Made by a program: the position numbers and the translations under genes | Shown: positions 46,825-56,699 of the stretch, piece after piece | How the letters are laid out: each line of letters opens with the position of its first letter | Numbering within the stretch: position 1 is the first letter of the stretch | From: Massilia sp. CFBP 13721 | Lineage (GTDB): Bacteria; Pseudomonadota; Gammaproteobacteria; Burkholderiales; Burkholderiaceae_D | DNA length: 64,000 nt | Reading direction: 5' to 3' | NCBI RefSeq assembly: GCF_014842025.1 | Contig: NZ_JACYUY010000004.1 | Coordinates: 62,001-126,000 of the forward strand | The notes under the pieces: generated by a model | The model's database searches: none | The model's input: only the letters and a program-made list of their open reading frames with translations | What the model was told of the DNA's origin: nothing

Positions 46825-46885
46825 GGTTGTATGACAACCTCGCAAACCGTGGTATTTTTGATTGCGTGGCGATGCGGCATATATC
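46825..46885 (+). promoter_or_regulatory. promoter and palindromic operator of the garL-garR-ttuD operon
   Basis: GGTTGTATGACAACC (46825-46839) is a perfect 6+6 bp palindrome with three central bases; its TTGTATGACAA core fits the GntR/FadR-family operator pattern. A promoter candidate follows: TTGATT (46858-46863), 16-bp spacer, TATATC (46880-46885). A second dyad (GTACGACGTCATAC, 46957-46970) lies further downstream. No GntR gene is in the window. Confidence 0.45.
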
Positions 46886-47041
46886 GCCGAATCCGGCGCT
46901 GCGGGGCATGCGCAGCGCATGAAGCTTCGGTTGCCGCAAGAATTTCGCCTGCGGTTGTACGACGTCATACCACATACGCGTTTTGTTGTTCCTATCGGAT
47001 CCAACCCACCCGGCCCTGGCGGGCCACATCAGGAGGAAGAC

Positions 47042-47824
47042 ATGCAGGTCCCGAGTAACCAATTCAAGAATGCGCTGCGCAAGGGCGAGATGCAGCTGGG
47101 CCTCTGGTCCGGCCTGTCCAGCCACGTCACGGTCGAACTGCTGGCGAATGCCGGTTTCGACTGGCTGCTGCTCGACACCGAACACTCGCCCAACGAGCTG
47201 CCGATGGTGCATTGCCAGCTGCAGGCGATCGCGCGCGGCGCCACCCACCCGATCGTGCGCCCGGTCTGGAACGATACGGTCAACATCAAGCGCTATCTCG
47301 ACATCGGCGTGCAGACGCTCCTGATCCCGTATGTGCAGGATGCCGCGGAAGCGCGCCAGGCGGTGGCGGCCACCCGCTATCCGCCGCTGGGCGTGCGCGG
47401 CTATGCCGCCGCCGCGCGCGCCTCGGACTTCGGACGCATCAAGGATTATCCGAGCGCCTGCGAAGAACAACTGTGCCTGCTGGTGCAGGTCGAGACGCCG
47501 GTGGCGCTGGCGAACATCGAAGCGATTGCCGCGGTCGACGGCGTCGACGGCATCTTCATCGGGCCGGGCGACCTGGCCGCCGCGATGGGCCACATCGGCC
47601 AGGTCGGCCATCCGGACGTGGTGGCCGCCATCGACGAGGCGATTGCCCGCATCCGCGCCTGCGGCAAGCCGGCCGGCATCCTGGCCGGCGACGAGCGCCT
47701 GGCGCGCCACTGGATCGAGGCCGGCGCGACTTTTGTGGCCGTCGGCAGCGATACCGGCATCCTCGCGCGCGGCGCCGAGCAACTGGCCGCCAAATTCAGG
47801 AACCCTGCCCCGCGCCTTGCCTGA
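47042..47824 (+). CDS. garL: HpcH/HpaI-family aldolase, probable 2-dehydro-3-deoxyglucarate aldolase
   Basis: A 260-residue class II aldolase from ATG at 47042, preceded by AGGAGGAAGAC. Family marks: LGLWSGLSSHVTVELLANAG, WLLLDTEHSPNE (metal-site region), PVRGYAAAAR-type GVRGYAAAARASDFG, and LVQVETPVALANIE plus GIFIGPGDLAAAMG (metal ligand Glu and Asp). HpaI and GarL cannot be separated by motif alone; the following GarR and glycerate kinase genes favour GarL, which cleaves 5-keto-4-deoxy-glucarate to pyruvate and tartronate semialdehyde. Confidence 0.85.
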   Translation: MQVPSNQFKNALRKGEMQLGLWSGLSSHVTVELLANAGFDWLLLDTEHSPNELPMVHCQLQAIARGATHPIVRPVWNDTVNIKRYLDIGVQTLLIPYVQDAAEARQAVAATRYPPLGVRGYAAAARASDFGRIKDYPSACEEQLCLLVQVETPVALANIEAIAAVDGVDGIFIGPGDLAAAMGHIGQVGHPDVVAAIDEAIARIRACGKPAGILAGDERLARHWIEAGATFVAVGSDTGILARGAEQLAAKFRNPAPRLA

Positions 47825-47861
47825 GCGCGCATCCACCGTTACGATCATCGAAGGAGACAAT

Positions 47862-48758
47862 ATGAGCAACATCGGATTCATTGGCCTGGGCATCATGGGC
47901 ACGCCCATGGCGGGACACCTGCTGGCCGCCGGCCACACGCTGTTCCTGCATGACGTCAAGCCGCTGCCGGAAGAACTGACGGGCCAGGGCGCACGCGCCT
48001 GCGCCTCGAGCCGCGAGGTGGCGCAGCAGGCCGACGTCGTCATCGTGATGGTGCCGGACACGCCGCACGTGGCCGCCGTCCTGTTCGACGCCGGCGGCGT
48101 GGCCGAGGGCCTCACGCCCGGCAAGGTGGTGGTCGACATGAGCTCGATTTCGCCGCTCGAGACCAAGAAATTCGCCGCGCGCATCAACGCCCTCGGCTGC
48201 GACTATCTCGACGCGCCCGTCTCCGGCGGCGAAGTCGGCGCGCGCGCGGCCAGCCTGACCATCATGGTCGGCGGCTCGCCAGAGGCGTTCGAGCGCGTCA
48301 AGCCGCTGTTCGACCTGATGGGCAAGAACATCACCCTGGTCGGGGCAAACGGCGACGGCCAGACCACCAAGGTCGCCAACCAGATCATCGTGGCGCTGAA
48401 CATCGAAGCGGTCGGCGAAGCGCTGCTGCTCGCTTCGCGCATGGGCGCCGACGCCGGCAAGGTGCGCCAGGCGCTGATGGGGGGCTTCGCCGCTTCGCGC
48501 GTGCTGGAAGTGCATGGCGAGCGCATGGTCAAGCGCACTTTCGATCCGGGCTTCCGCATCGAACTGCACCAGAAGGACCTGAACCTGGCACTGGCCAGTG
48601 CGCGCGAGCTGGGCCTGTCGCTGCCCAACACCGCCACCACCCAGCAGCTGTTCAGTACCTGCGCGGCCAACGGCGGCAAGGCCTGGGACCACTCGGCCCT
48701 GGTGCGCGCACTGGAGATCATGGCCAATTTCGACATTGGTGGTACGGTGCCGCAATGA
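47862..48758 (+). CDS. garR: 2-hydroxy-3-oxopropionate (tartronate semialdehyde) reductase
   Basis: A 298-residue beta-hydroxyacid dehydrogenase from ATG at 47862 (GAAGGAGAC before it). The NAD(P)-binding GFIGLGIMGTPMAGHLLAAG opens the protein; DAPVSGGEVGARAASLTIMVGG is the substrate-binding signature, and the catalytic Lys lies in NGDGQTTKVANQIIVALN (about residue 170). It reduces tartronate semialdehyde to D-glycerate. It lies between the aldolase that makes its substrate and the kinase that uses its product. Confidence 0.93.
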   Translation: MSNIGFIGLGIMGTPMAGHLLAAGHTLFLHDVKPLPEELTGQGARACASSREVAQQADVVIVMVPDTPHVAAVLFDAGGVAEGLTPGKVVVDMSSISPLETKKFAARINALGCDYLDAPVSGGEVGARAASLTIMVGGSPEAFERVKPLFDLMGKNITLVGANGDGQTTKVANQIIVALNIEAVGEALLLASRMGADAGKVRQALMGGFAASRVLEVHGERMVKRTFDPGFRIELHQKDLNLALASARELGLSLPNTATTQQLFSTCAANGGKAWDHSALVRALEIMANFDIGGTVPQ

Positions 48759-50038
48759 CGCATCCTCCTCCTCCACGCGCGCTGCTGCGCGCGATGTTCG
48801 ACGCCGCCGTCGCCGCCGCCCAGCCGGCGCTGTGCCTGCCGCCGCACCTGCAGTCCTACCTTGCTGCGCCGCCGCGCGGGCGCACCCTGGTCGTCGGCGC
48901 CGGCAAGGCCTCGGCCGAGATGGCGCGCGTGCTGGAACGGCACTGGCCGGGTGCGCTGAGCGGCCTGGTGGTCACCCGCTACGGCTATGCGGTGCCGTGC
49001 GAACGCATCGAGATTGTCGAGGCGGCGCACCCGGTACCGGATGCGGCCGGCATGGAGGCCGCGCGCCGCATGCTCGAGATGGTCGACGGCTTGACGGCCG
49101 ACGACCTGGTGATCTGCCTGATCTCGGGCGGCGGCTCGTCGCTGCTACCGCTGCCGGCGCCGGGCCTCGACCTGGCCGACAAGCAGCGCCTGAACGCGGC
49201 GCTGCTGGCCAGCGGCGCCACCATCGGCGAGATGAACTGCGTGCGGCGCCACCTGTCCGCCATCAAGGGCGGGCGCCTGGCCGCGGCCTGCCACCCGGCC
49301 CGTGTGCTCACGCTCCTGATCTCGGACGTGCCGGGCGACGACCCGGTCGATATCGCCAGCGGGCCGACCTGCGCCGACGCCACCACCTGCGCCGACGCGC
49401 TGGCGGTGCTGGGGCGCCATCGCATCGAGGTCCCGCCGCACGTGCGCGAGGTACTGGAAAGCGGCCGCGGCGAATCGGTCAAGCCGGGCGACCCGCGCCT
49501 GGCCGGTCACGCGATCCGGCTGATCACCACGCCGCAGATGGCGCTGGAAGCGGCGGCCGCGGTCGCGCGCGCGGCCGGGGTGCCGGCGCACATCCTGGGC
49601 GACAGCATCGAAGGCGAAGCGCGCGACGTCGGCATCGTCATGGCCGGCATCGCGCGCCAGGTGGCCACGCGCGGCCAGCCGTTCGCGCCGCCCTGCATCC
49701 TGCTCTCCGGCGGCGAGACCACGGTCACGCTGCGCGGCCAGGGGCGTGGCGGACGCAACGTCGAATTCTTGCTGTCGCTCGCCGTGGCGCTCGACGGCCT
49801 GATTGGGGTGCATGCGATCGCCTGCGACACCGACGGCGTCGACGGGCAGGAAGAGATCGCCGGCGCGCTGCTGGCCCCGGACACGCTGGCGCGCGCCTGG
49901 GCGCAAGGCATCCGCGCCCGCGCCAGCCTGGCCGACAACGACGGCCACGGCTTTTTCCAGGCGCTGGGCGATTCGGTGGTGTGCGGCCCGACCCTGACCA
50001 ACGTGAACGACTTCAGGGCGATCTACATCGACGCCTGA
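48755..50038 (+). CDS. ttuD: glycerate 2-kinase, MOFRL/TtuD type
   Basis: A 427-residue class II glycerate kinase that phosphorylates D-glycerate, usually to 2-phosphoglycerate. Motifs include the N-terminal VVGAGKASAEMARVLE, the phosphate loop region LISGGGSSLLPLPAPGL, KGGRLAAACHPA, LISDVPGDDPVDIASGPT, and the C-terminal MOFRL domain with SGGETTVTLRGQGRGGRNVE and CDTDGVDG. Its start overlaps the garR stop by four bases (ATGA). It completes a path from an aldarate-derived keto-acid to central metabolism. Confidence 0.93.
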   Translation: MTHPPPPRALLRAMFDAAVAAAQPALCLPPHLQSYLAAPPRGRTLVVGAGKASAEMARVLERHWPGALSGLVVTRYGYAVPCERIEIVEAAHPVPDAAGMEAARRMLEMVDGLTADDLVICLISGGGSSLLPLPAPGLDLADKQRLNAALLASGATIGEMNCVRRHLSAIKGGRLAAACHPARVLTLLISDVPGDDPVDIASGPTCADATTCADALAVLGRHRIEVPPHVREVLESGRGESVKPGDPRLAGHAIRLITTPQMALEAAAAVARAAGVPAHILGDSIEGEARDVGIVMAGIARQVATRGQPFAPPCILLSGGETTVTLRGQGRGGRNVEFLLSLAVALDGLIGVHAIACDTDGVDGQEEIAGALLAPDTLARAWAQGIRARASLADNDGHGFFQALGDSVVCGPTLTNVNDFRAIYIDA

Positions 50039-50043
50039 GGGCG

Positions 50044-50082
50044 GGCCAGGTTTGCCTGGCCGGTATCGCTAGCGGATACCGG
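50044..50082. terminator. two adjacent hairpins between converging genes
   Basis: GGCCAGG/CCTGGCC around TTTG (50044-50061) is followed by CCGGTATC/GATACCGG around a 7-base loop (50060-50082). They lie just after the ttuD stop and before the converging small gene. Neither has a clear U tract, so factor-independent termination is uncertain, but position fits a bidirectional terminator. Confidence 0.4.
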
Positions 50083-50099
50083 CCGGCTGTCCTTTGCCA

Positions 50100-50336
50100 T
50101 CACGGCAAGTGCAAATCCAGGCTGAGCCTGCTGAGGAGGAGCCAGGTGATGAATCCCAGTCCCAGCAGCGCCAGCACGAAGATCGCGGCCACCTTGATGG
50201 CCCCGCGCAGTACCTCGCGCCGCTCTTGCTCCCTCCCCTTCTTCCCTTGGTCGTAATGCCACTTGACGGCAAAGAACATGCCCGTGCCCAGCACGAGAAT
50301 CTTGAAGATGACGGCGACGACGGGGAACCATTCCAT
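50100..50336 (-). CDS. 78-residue membrane protein of unknown function
   Basis: A small protein with two transmembrane helices (about residues 4-23, VVAVIFKILVLGTGMFFAVK, and 47-68, IKVAAIFVLALLGLGFITWL) joined by a charged cytoplasmic loop rich in Lys, Arg and Glu. It resembles small uncharacterised inner-membrane proteins of Burkholderiales. Start at ATG 50336. It converges on ttuD. No function can be given. Confidence 0.65.
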   Translation of the reverse strand: MEWFPVVAVIFKILVLGTGMFFAVKWHYDQGKKGREQERREVLRGAIKVAAIFVLALLGLGFITWLLLSRLSLDLHLP

Positions 50337-50764
50337 TGTTCTGCGTATTTCCAGGCTATTACTTGATACTATTTAGCGTGAGGAGCATGACCTCAAGACG
50401 CCCATACAGCAGCGCATTTCAGTTCAACGCCAGCCGGATTCCATGCGAGGACGGTCTTGCTGCACGTTCCACGGCATTCTACTCAAAAGCACACACCTTC
50501 CATCGGGACAAAATGTCCCAGTTGAACACCATGCAAGATGATGATTTGCCAATTTGGTTGCCGCGCCGGGCAGGTCAGAATTGGCTTCCACACTGCCGTG
50601 CCATTCACGGTCAGCGTCAGATCGGGCAGTAGCAGGTCCAGGCAGCCCGACAGTCGACCGGTAGTAGCCTGGAAAAGCGACGGCAAGATTTCCCTCTCCG
50701 GAAAAGCGTTCCAAACCTGGGCAGGTCCGCATCCCAGTCAGCCAAGTCGGTTTTTCCAAGAAAG
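50337..50764. other. gene-poor interval
   Basis: No convincing gene is seen in these roughly 430 bases. A minus-strand frame of about 67 codons at 50483-50686 has some coding-like composition (TVNGTAVWKPILTCPARQ) but neither a ribosome site nor a recognisable relative; it may be a remnant. Confidence 0.35.
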
Positions 50765-50957
50765 AATGCACAGACCCGTAAGGTGGGCGGCTATACCCTG
50801 GCGCTTGATTGCTCGCCCCCTGGATGCCGCCCACGCGTTCAACCGCCCTCTGAAACTTCGCGACGAATCACCGGCTCGGTGAACGCGTGGGCGGCTCAAC
50901 CGTCTCTGGTATGCAAATTGAAAAAGTGGAGCCGCCCACCTTACGGGTCTGCGCATC
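50765..50957. repeat. 193-bp inverted-repeat element, copy 2
   Basis: Same length and architecture as 14407-14599. The terminal repeat CAGACCCGTAAGGTGGGCGG is at the left (50771-50790), with its complement at the right (ending ACGGGTCTGCGCATC). The internal repeat GCCGCCCACGCGTTCAACC (50826-50844) faces GAACGCGTGGGCGGC (50881-50895). The arms match copy 1 closely while the central and spacer sequences differ, so selection or shared origin acts on the arms. It lies just upstream of the proVWX promoter region. Confidence 0.75.
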
Positions 50958-51058
50958 AGGCCGGGCCCACAGGCGAAAGCGGCCTTTGGCGCACGTTCAT
51001 TTTTGCGCCGCGAACGTGCCGCAAAACTTTACTAGCACATTCCAATTCGGAACGCCAG

Positions 51059-51087
51059 TTGACTTTGATGTCTTTTTGCTCTACAAT
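51059..51087 (+). promoter_or_regulatory. sigma70-type promoter of proVWX with a long leader
   Basis: TTGACT (51059-51064), a 17-bp spacer, and TACAAT (51082-51087) form a near-consensus promoter within the most AT-rich stretch of the region. The predicted start near 51094 leaves about 400 bases before the proV ATG at 51492. No gene is visible in that leader; it contains several possible hairpins. Confidence 0.65.
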
Positions 51088-51491
51088 TGAGATCAATTTT
51101 ACAACACACACCTTCAGTAAAACCGTTTTCCATGCACTGCGTGGCAAACAATCCAAGGCCCCGCGCCTGTCAGTTCATCGTTGACGCAGTTTTTTCGTCG
51201 ACCATCCCGACGCCGTGTTTTGCACGGCGCCTGCGTGCCTAAAAGTCCTGAACCCAGCCTCTTTTAGCACGCACACAATTAACACGCACGACACCCCCAA
51301 ACGGCATCTGCTCCGCCGGGATTACGTGTCTCACCCTTGCCGTCGCCAGCGCGCCCGTGCGCCTGTGCGTGCTCCGCCCGTGCGCCTTCCAGCGCCGTCG
51401 GCACAGGGTCTGTCGATTCCCGGCTCTAGCGATCCAGCGGCGCCAACGGCGCCGGGTTTCAACGCATTCGCCACTCGAAGGAGAACAATCA

Positions 51492-52721
51492 ATGGCAAAA
51501 CAAATCATCATCGACCGCGTCTTCAAGGTCTACGGCGACCAGCCCCAGGAAGCACTGGCGCTGGTCCATCAAGGCGCCGGCAAGCAGGATATTCTCGCGC
51601 AGACCGGCTGCACGATCGGTGTCTTCGACGCCAGCTTCACCATCGAAGCGGGCGAGATCTTCGTCATCATGGGCCTGTCCGGCTCGGGCAAGTCGACGCT
51701 GGTGCGCATGCTCAATCGCCTGGTCGAGCCGACCGCCGGCCGCATCCTGGTCGACGGCGACGACATCAATACCCTGCCGGACGCGCAGCTGCGCGCCTTG
51801 CGGCGCAAGGACATCAGCATGGTGTTCCAGTCGTTCGCGCTGCTGCCGCATGTCTCGGTGCTCGACAACACGGCCTTCGGCATGGAACTGGCCGGCATTC
51901 CGAAGGCCGAGCGCCATGCGCTGGCGCGGCAGGCGCTGGAACAGGTCGGCCTGGCGGGCTATGCCGCCAGCTATCCAGACGAACTCTCCGGCGGCATGCA
52001 GCAGCGCGTGGGACTGGCGCGCGCACTCGCTTGCGACCCATCCATCCTGCTGATGGACGAGGCGTTTTCCGCGCTCGACCCGATCATGCGCACCGAGATG
52101 CAATCGGAACTGCTGCGCCTGCAGCAAATAAAACGCCGCACCATTGTCTTCATTTCGCACGACCTCGACGAAGCCATGCGCATCGGCGACCGCGTCGCCA
52201 TCATGAAGGATGGGCACGTGGTGCAGGTCGGTACGCCGGAAGACATCCTGCGCCAGCCCGCCAACGACTACGTGCGCAATTTCGTGCGCGGGGTCGATGC
52301 GGCGGCCGTATTCAAGGCCGGCGATATCGCGCGCAAGAGCCAGGTCGTGGTGGCGGAGTCGCCTGCCCGCGGTTCGCGCGCGGCGCTGTCGATGCTGGAA
52401 GAAGAAGACCGCGCCTATGCCTACGTCGTCAATCCGCGCCGCGAATTCCTCGGCATGGTCTCGGCCGATTCCCTGCGCAGCGCGCTCGACGGCCATACCG
52501 GCCCGCTCGGCCTGGCGCACGCCTTCCTGCCGGAAGTGCAGACCATCGATGCGGACGAACCCGTGGCCGGCCTGTTCGGCCAGGTGGCGCAACTGCCGTA
52601 CGCGGTGCCGGTGGTGGGCGACGACGGCCGCTTTCGCGGCGCGATCAGCAAGACGACGCTGCTGAAATTCCTCGACCGCGATACGCCGCCGATTCCCGAA
52701 ACACAGAAAGGACAAGCATGA
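51492..52721 (+). CDS. proV: glycine betaine/proline ABC transporter ATP-binding protein
   Basis: A 409-residue ATPase from ATG at 51492, preceded by GAAGGAGAAC. Walker [10 protein letters not shown], signature [15 protein letters not shown], Walker [15 protein letters not shown]. Residues 285-400 form the tandem CBS-type domain of ProV/OpuAA, which senses ionic strength or nucleotides ([39 protein letters not shown]). It overlaps proW by four bases (ATGA). The extended N-terminal region before Walker A is normal for ProV. Confidence 0.95.
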   Translation: MAKQIIIDRVFKVYGDQPQEALALVHQGAGKQDILAQTGCTIGVFDASFTIEAGEIFVIMGLSGSGKSTLVRMLNRLVEPTAGRILVDGDDINTLPDAQLRALRRKDISMVFQSFALLPHVSVLDNTAFGMELAGIPKAERHALARQALEQVGLAGYAASYPDELSGGMQQRVGLARALACDPSILLMDEAFSALDPIMRTEMQSELLRLQQIKRRTIVFISHDLDEAMRIGDRVAIMKDGHVVQVGTPEDILRQPANDYVRNFVRGVDAAAVFKAGDIARKSQVVVAESPARGSRAALSMLEEEDRAYAYVVNPRREFLGMVSADSLRSALDGHTGPLGLAHAFLPEVQTIDADEPVAGLFGQVAQLPYAVPVVGDDGRFRGAISKTTLLKFLDRDTPPIPETQKGQA

Positions 52722-53803
52722 ATCCGAACAGCACGATCACCGTACAACCAGCAGCAGACGCGGCCCAGGCCAACCCATGGCTGCCGTCGCCGCCGGGCGA
52801 CACTTCCTGGCTCGACGCGGCCGGACCGGCGGCCACACCCGCGCACGCCGGCGCTGTCGACCTGGCCCACATCCTCGATGGCGCACTGCCGCTGCAAGCC
52901 TGGATCAACGGAGGGCTGGGCTGGGTGGTCGCGCATTTCCGGCCGCTGTTCCAGGCCGTGCGCGCGCCGATCGACGCGGCGCTGAGCGCTGCCGGCGCCG
53001 TGCTGCTGGCGGCGCCGGCGCCGGTCGTGATCGCCATCATCGGTTTGCTGGCCTGGCAGTTCACGGGCGGTGCGCTGGCCGCCGGCACCGTGCTGGCGCT
53101 GCTGGCGCTGTCGGTGCTGGGCGTCTGGCCGGAAGCGATGGTCACCCTGTCGCTGGTACTGACCTCGCTTGGCTTTTGCCTGGCGATCGGCCTGCCGCTG
53201 GGCATCCTGCTGGCCAGCAGCGAGCGCGCGCAGAACACCTTGCGCCCGCTGCTGGACGCGATGCAGACCACGCCCGCCTTCGTGTATCTGGTGCCGGTGG
53301 TAATGCTGTTCGGGATCGGCAATGCGCCCGGCGTGATCGTGACCATCATCTTCGCGCTGGCGCCGCTGGTACGCCTGACCAACCTCGGCATCCGCCAGGT
53401 GCGCCCGGACCTGGTCGAAGCGGCGCGCGCGTATGGCGCCTCGCCCTGGCAACTGCTCACCCGCGTGCAGCTGCCGCTGGCGATGCCGTCGATCATGGCC
53501 GGCATCAACCAGTCGCTGATGCTGTCGCTGTCGATGGTGGTGATCGCCTCGATGATCGCGGTCGGCGGCCTGGGGCAGATGGTCTTGCGCGGTATCGGCC
53601 GCCTCGACATGGGCCTGGCCACCGTGGGGGGCCTGGGCATCGTGCTGCTGGCGATCACGCTCGACCGCCTGACGCAGGCGCTGGGACAGCCGCGCCGCGG
53701 CGTGCGCCACTGGTACCAGACGGGGCCGGCCGGTTTCATCTTGCGGCTTGTAGGCGGTAGTGCGCCGCGTGCCGAAGCGGCCGCGCCCATCACTGCACAC
53801 TAA
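52718..53803 (+). CDS. proW: glycine betaine/proline ABC transporter permease
   Basis: A 361-residue inner-membrane protein. It has the long N-terminal extension of ProW (about 1-95, Pro/Ala-rich). Then follow helices from [20 protein letters not shown] onward, and the binding-protein-dependent permease EAA loop in [20 protein letters not shown] (about 230-250). [22 protein letters not shown] is the strongly conserved C-terminal block. It works with ProV and ProX for uptake under osmotic stress. Confidence 0.94.
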   Translation: MNPNSTITVQPAADAAQANPWLPSPPGDTSWLDAAGPAATPAHAGAVDLAHILDGALPLQAWINGGLGWVVAHFRPLFQAVRAPIDAALSAAGAVLLAAPAPVVIAIIGLLAWQFTGGALAAGTVLALLALSVLGVWPEAMVTLSLVLTSLGFCLAIGLPLGILLASSERAQNTLRPLLDAMQTTPAFVYLVPVVMLFGIGNAPGVIVTIIFALAPLVRLTNLGIRQVRPDLVEAARAYGASPWQLLTRVQLPLAMPSIMAGINQSLMLSLSMVVIASMIAVGGLGQMVLRGIGRLDMGLATVGGLGIVLLAITLDRLTQALGQPRRGVRHWYQTGPAGFILRLVGGSAPRAEAAAPITAH

Positions 53804-53822
53804 TTAAAGAAAAAGGATCTCG

Positions 53823-54905
53823 ATGCAGCATATTAAAAACTTCACACTCACCTGCAAGGCAAAACGCAAGTTCCAGTGGCTGTCGGCGGTAGCGCTGGCC
53901 GCCCTCACCTTAAGCACCAGCCTGGCCATGGCGCAAACGCTCGACACTGACCTGCCCGGCCAGGGCAGCCCGGTGCAGGCACTGCAAGGCTCGGTGGCCG
54001 AAGAATCCTTCCAGACCATGCTGGTGAATAGCGCGCTCGAAAAGCTGGGCTACGCGCCGCAGCCGATCAAGGAAGTCGCCTATCCTACCGCGCACGTCGC
54101 CGTCGCGAACGGCGACGCGACCTTCCTCGCGGTCCATTGGGACCCGCTGCACCAGGACTATTACGCGAATGCCGGCGGCGACGCCAAGCTGCTGCGCACC
54201 GGCCAGTATGCCGGCCCGGCCGCGCAAGGCTACCTGATCGACAAGGCCACGGCCGAGAAGTACAAGATCACCAACATCGACCAGCTGCGCGACCCGAATT
54301 TGGCCAAGCTGTTCGACCAGGACGGTGACGGCAAAGCCGACCTCACCGGTTGCGACCCGGGCTGGGGCTGCGAGGCGATGATCGAACATCACCTCGATGC
54401 CTACAAGCTGCGCGCGACGGTGCAGCACGTGCAGGGCAGCTATGCCGCCCTGATCGCCGATACCATCGGCCGCTACGGGCGCGGCGAACCCGTGCTGTAC
54501 TACACCTGGACGCCCTACTGGGTGAGCGGCGTGCTGGTGCCGGGCAAGGACGTCGTCTGGCTGCAGGTGCCGTTCTCGAGCAATCCGCAAAAGGCGAATA
54601 CCCGCCTCGGCGACGGCAGCGACTACGGCTTCGCGGTGAACACGACGCGCATCGTGGTGAACCGCGCCTGGGCCGAAAAGAATCCGGCGGCGGCCAAACT
54701 GTTTGAAGTGATGCGGCTGCCCATTGCCGACATCAATGCCCAGAACGAGCGCATGCGCAGCGGCGAAAACACGCAAGCCGACATCGCGCGCCATACGGCA
54801 GGGTGGATCAAGTACCACCAGCCGCTGTTCGACAGCTGGATCGCCCAGGCGCTGGCGGCCGCAAGGGCCGGCGTCGCTGTGGGTGACATCCACGCAGCAA
54901 GGTGA
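53823..54905 (+). CDS. proX: glycine betaine-binding periplasmic protein
   Basis: A 360-residue binding protein. A signal peptide with an extended N-terminus ends [13 protein letters not shown] (about residue 40). The mature part is close to E. coli ProX throughout: [63 protein letters not shown] (disulphide Cys pair), and [26 protein letters not shown], supplying the aromatic residues of the betaine cage. It follows proW by 19 bases with an AAAAAGGAT ribosome site. Confidence 0.95.
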   Translation: MQHIKNFTLTCKAKRKFQWLSAVALAALTLSTSLAMAQTLDTDLPGQGSPVQALQGSVAEESFQTMLVNSALEKLGYAPQPIKEVAYPTAHVAVANGDATFLAVHWDPLHQDYYANAGGDAKLLRTGQYAGPAAQGYLIDKATAEKYKITNIDQLRDPNLAKLFDQDGDGKADLTGCDPGWGCEAMIEHHLDAYKLRATVQHVQGSYAALIADTIGRYGRGEPVLYYTWTPYWVSGVLVPGKDVVWLQVPFSSNPQKANTRLGDGSDYGFAVNTTRIVVNRAWAEKNPAAAKLFEVMRLPIADINAQNERMRSGENTQADIARHTAGWIKYHQPLFDSWIAQALAAARAGVAVGDIHAAR

Positions 54906-55029
54906 TTCTTTCCAGTCCGCCCGCCAGGCAGGGTTTTCTTTCTGCTAATCTGCGGCGGCACAGGCCACAGTCGTAGCGGAGTACCAGTACGCAATGGACA
55001 TGAAACAAACTCATCAAACCGAGAAAAAG

Positions 55030-56691
55030 ATGAAAATAATGCATGCAAAACCGGCCGTTCTGGCGGGCGCGCTCCTGCTGCCGCTCGTGCTGGCGGCCTG
55101 CCAGTCCGCTCCTGTCAGCCCAGGCGTTGCCGCCCCCTGGATCGCCGACCTCGGCGATGGCCGCTACCAGAATCCGGTCCTGCATGCCGACTATTCCGAC
55201 CCCGACGCGATCCGCGTCGGCGACACCTATTACATGACCGCGTCGAGCTTCAACGCGGTGCCCGGCCTGCCCCTGCTGACCTCGACCGACATGGTCAACT
55301 GGGAGCTGGTCGGCCATGCGCTGCCACGCCTGGTGCCAGCCGAACGCTATGCCACCGCGCGCCACGGCGAAGGCGTGTGGGCGCCCTCGCTGCGCCACCA
55401 CGACGGCAAGTTCTGGATCTTTTATCCGGACCCGGACGTCGGCATCTTCGTCACCACCGCCATGAATTTCACCGGCCCGTGGAGCGCGCCGCGCCTGCTC
55501 CTGCCCGGTAAAGGCATCATCGATCCGACCCCGCTGTGGGACGACGACGGCAAGGCGTATTTGCTGCACGCCTGGGCCAAAAGCCGCGCCGGCATCAACA
55601 ACATCCTGACCCTGCGCAGCATGGCGCCCGACGCCAGCCGCCTGCTCGACACCGAGGGCCGGACCGTCATCGACGGCAACCGGCTGCCGAACTACCGCAC
55701 GCTGGAAGGGCCGAAGTTCTACAAGGCGAACGGCTACTACTACGTGTTCGCGCCGGCCGGCGGGGTCGAGGAAGGCTGGCAGTCGGTGTTCCGTTCGCGC
55801 AGCATCGCCGGGCCCTACGAAGACCGCATCGTCATGGACCAGGGCACCACGCCGATCAACGGGCCGCACCAGGGCGCCTGGGTACGCGCGCAGGACGGCA
55901 AGGACTGGTTCCTGCACTTCCAGGACCGCAAGGCCTATGGCCGCGTGGTGCACCTGAACCCGATGCGCTGGGCCGATGGTTGGCCGGTCATCGGGGAAGA
56001 CGGTCCGCGCGCCGGCACCGGCCAGCCGGTGCTCACGCATGTCAAACCGGTGGCCGGCTCCGCGCTCAAGGCGCCGCCGACCACGGACGAATTCACCGCG
56101 CCGCAACTGGGCCTGCAATGGCAGTGGAACGCCAACCCCGACCCCCGCTGGGCCTCGCTGAGCGAACGTCCCGGCTTCCTGCGCCTGCACACCCAGGCCG
56201 CGCCGGCCTTTGCCGACTACGTGCGCGGCGCGCCTTCGCTGCTGGGACAAAAGCTGCCCGCGCCCAGCTTCGTGGTGAATACACACGTCACGCTCAACAA
56301 CGGCGCCGAGGGCGACCGCGCCGGCCTGATCGTGAATGCAATGCAGTACGCCTGGCTCGGCCTGCGCAAGCGCGGCGCCGCCACCGAACTGGTGTACACC
56401 ACCTGCACGCCGGCGAAGGAACGCTGCCAGGAAACGGGCACGGTGCTGCTGGCGGCGGCGCCCTCCTCGCTCTACCTGCGCATGCAGATGGCCGAGGGCG
56501 CGCTCGCCAGCTTCTCGTATAGCGTCGACAACGTCAACTTCGTGGCGGCCGGCCAGCCGCTGGCGATCAGCAAGGGACGCTGGGTCGGCGCCCAGGTCGG
56601 CCTGTTCAGCATTGGCAGCGGCAGTGGCAACAGCGCCGGTGCGCCGGCATCCAGCCTGGACGTCGATCACTTCCGCGTCAGCGCCGAATAA
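55030..56691 (+). CDS. GH43-type lipoprotein glycosidase (beta-xylosidase/arabinofuranosidase-like)
   Basis: A 553-residue protein from ATG at 55030, where a lipoprotein signal begins (MKIMHAKPAVLAGALLLPLV, lipobox LAAC). The GH43 propeller (about 35-330) has the catalytic base Asp in QNPVLHADYSDPDAIRVGDT, the pKa-modulating Asp in IIDPTPLWDDDGK, and the acid Glu in RTLEGPKFYKANGYYY. The C-terminal 190 residues form a beta-sandwich of the GH43 C2 type. It probably trims xylan- or arabinan-derived chains at the cell surface. An ATG at 54994 is an alternative start. Confidence 0.9.
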   Translation: MKIMHAKPAVLAGALLLPLVLAACQSAPVSPGVAAPWIADLGDGRYQNPVLHADYSDPDAIRVGDTYYMTASSFNAVPGLPLLTSTDMVNWELVGHALPRLVPAERYATARHGEGVWAPSLRHHDGKFWIFYPDPDVGIFVTTAMNFTGPWSAPRLLLPGKGIIDPTPLWDDDGKAYLLHAWAKSRAGINNILTLRSMAPDASRLLDTEGRTVIDGNRLPNYRTLEGPKFYKANGYYYVFAPAGGVEEGWQSVFRSRSIAGPYEDRIVMDQGTTPINGPHQGAWVRAQDGKDWFLHFQDRKAYGRVVHLNPMRWADGWPVIGEDGPRAGTGQPVLTHVKPVAGSALKAPPTTDEFTAPQLGLQWQWNANPDPRWASLSERPGFLRLHTQAAPAFADYVRGAPSLLGQKLPAPSFVVNTHVTLNNGAEGDRAGLIVNAMQYAWLGLRKRGAATELVYTTCTPAKERCQETGTVLLAAAPSSLYLRMQMAEGALASFSYSVDNVNFVAAGQPLAISKGRWVGAQVGLFSIGSGSGNSAGAPASSLDVDHFRVSAE

Positions 56692-56699
56692 AAGCCGGC

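Noticed and set aside
50483..50686. 67-codon minus-strand frame
   Set aside because: Coding-like composition in its first half only, no ribosome site and no recognised similarity; kept only as a possible remnant.
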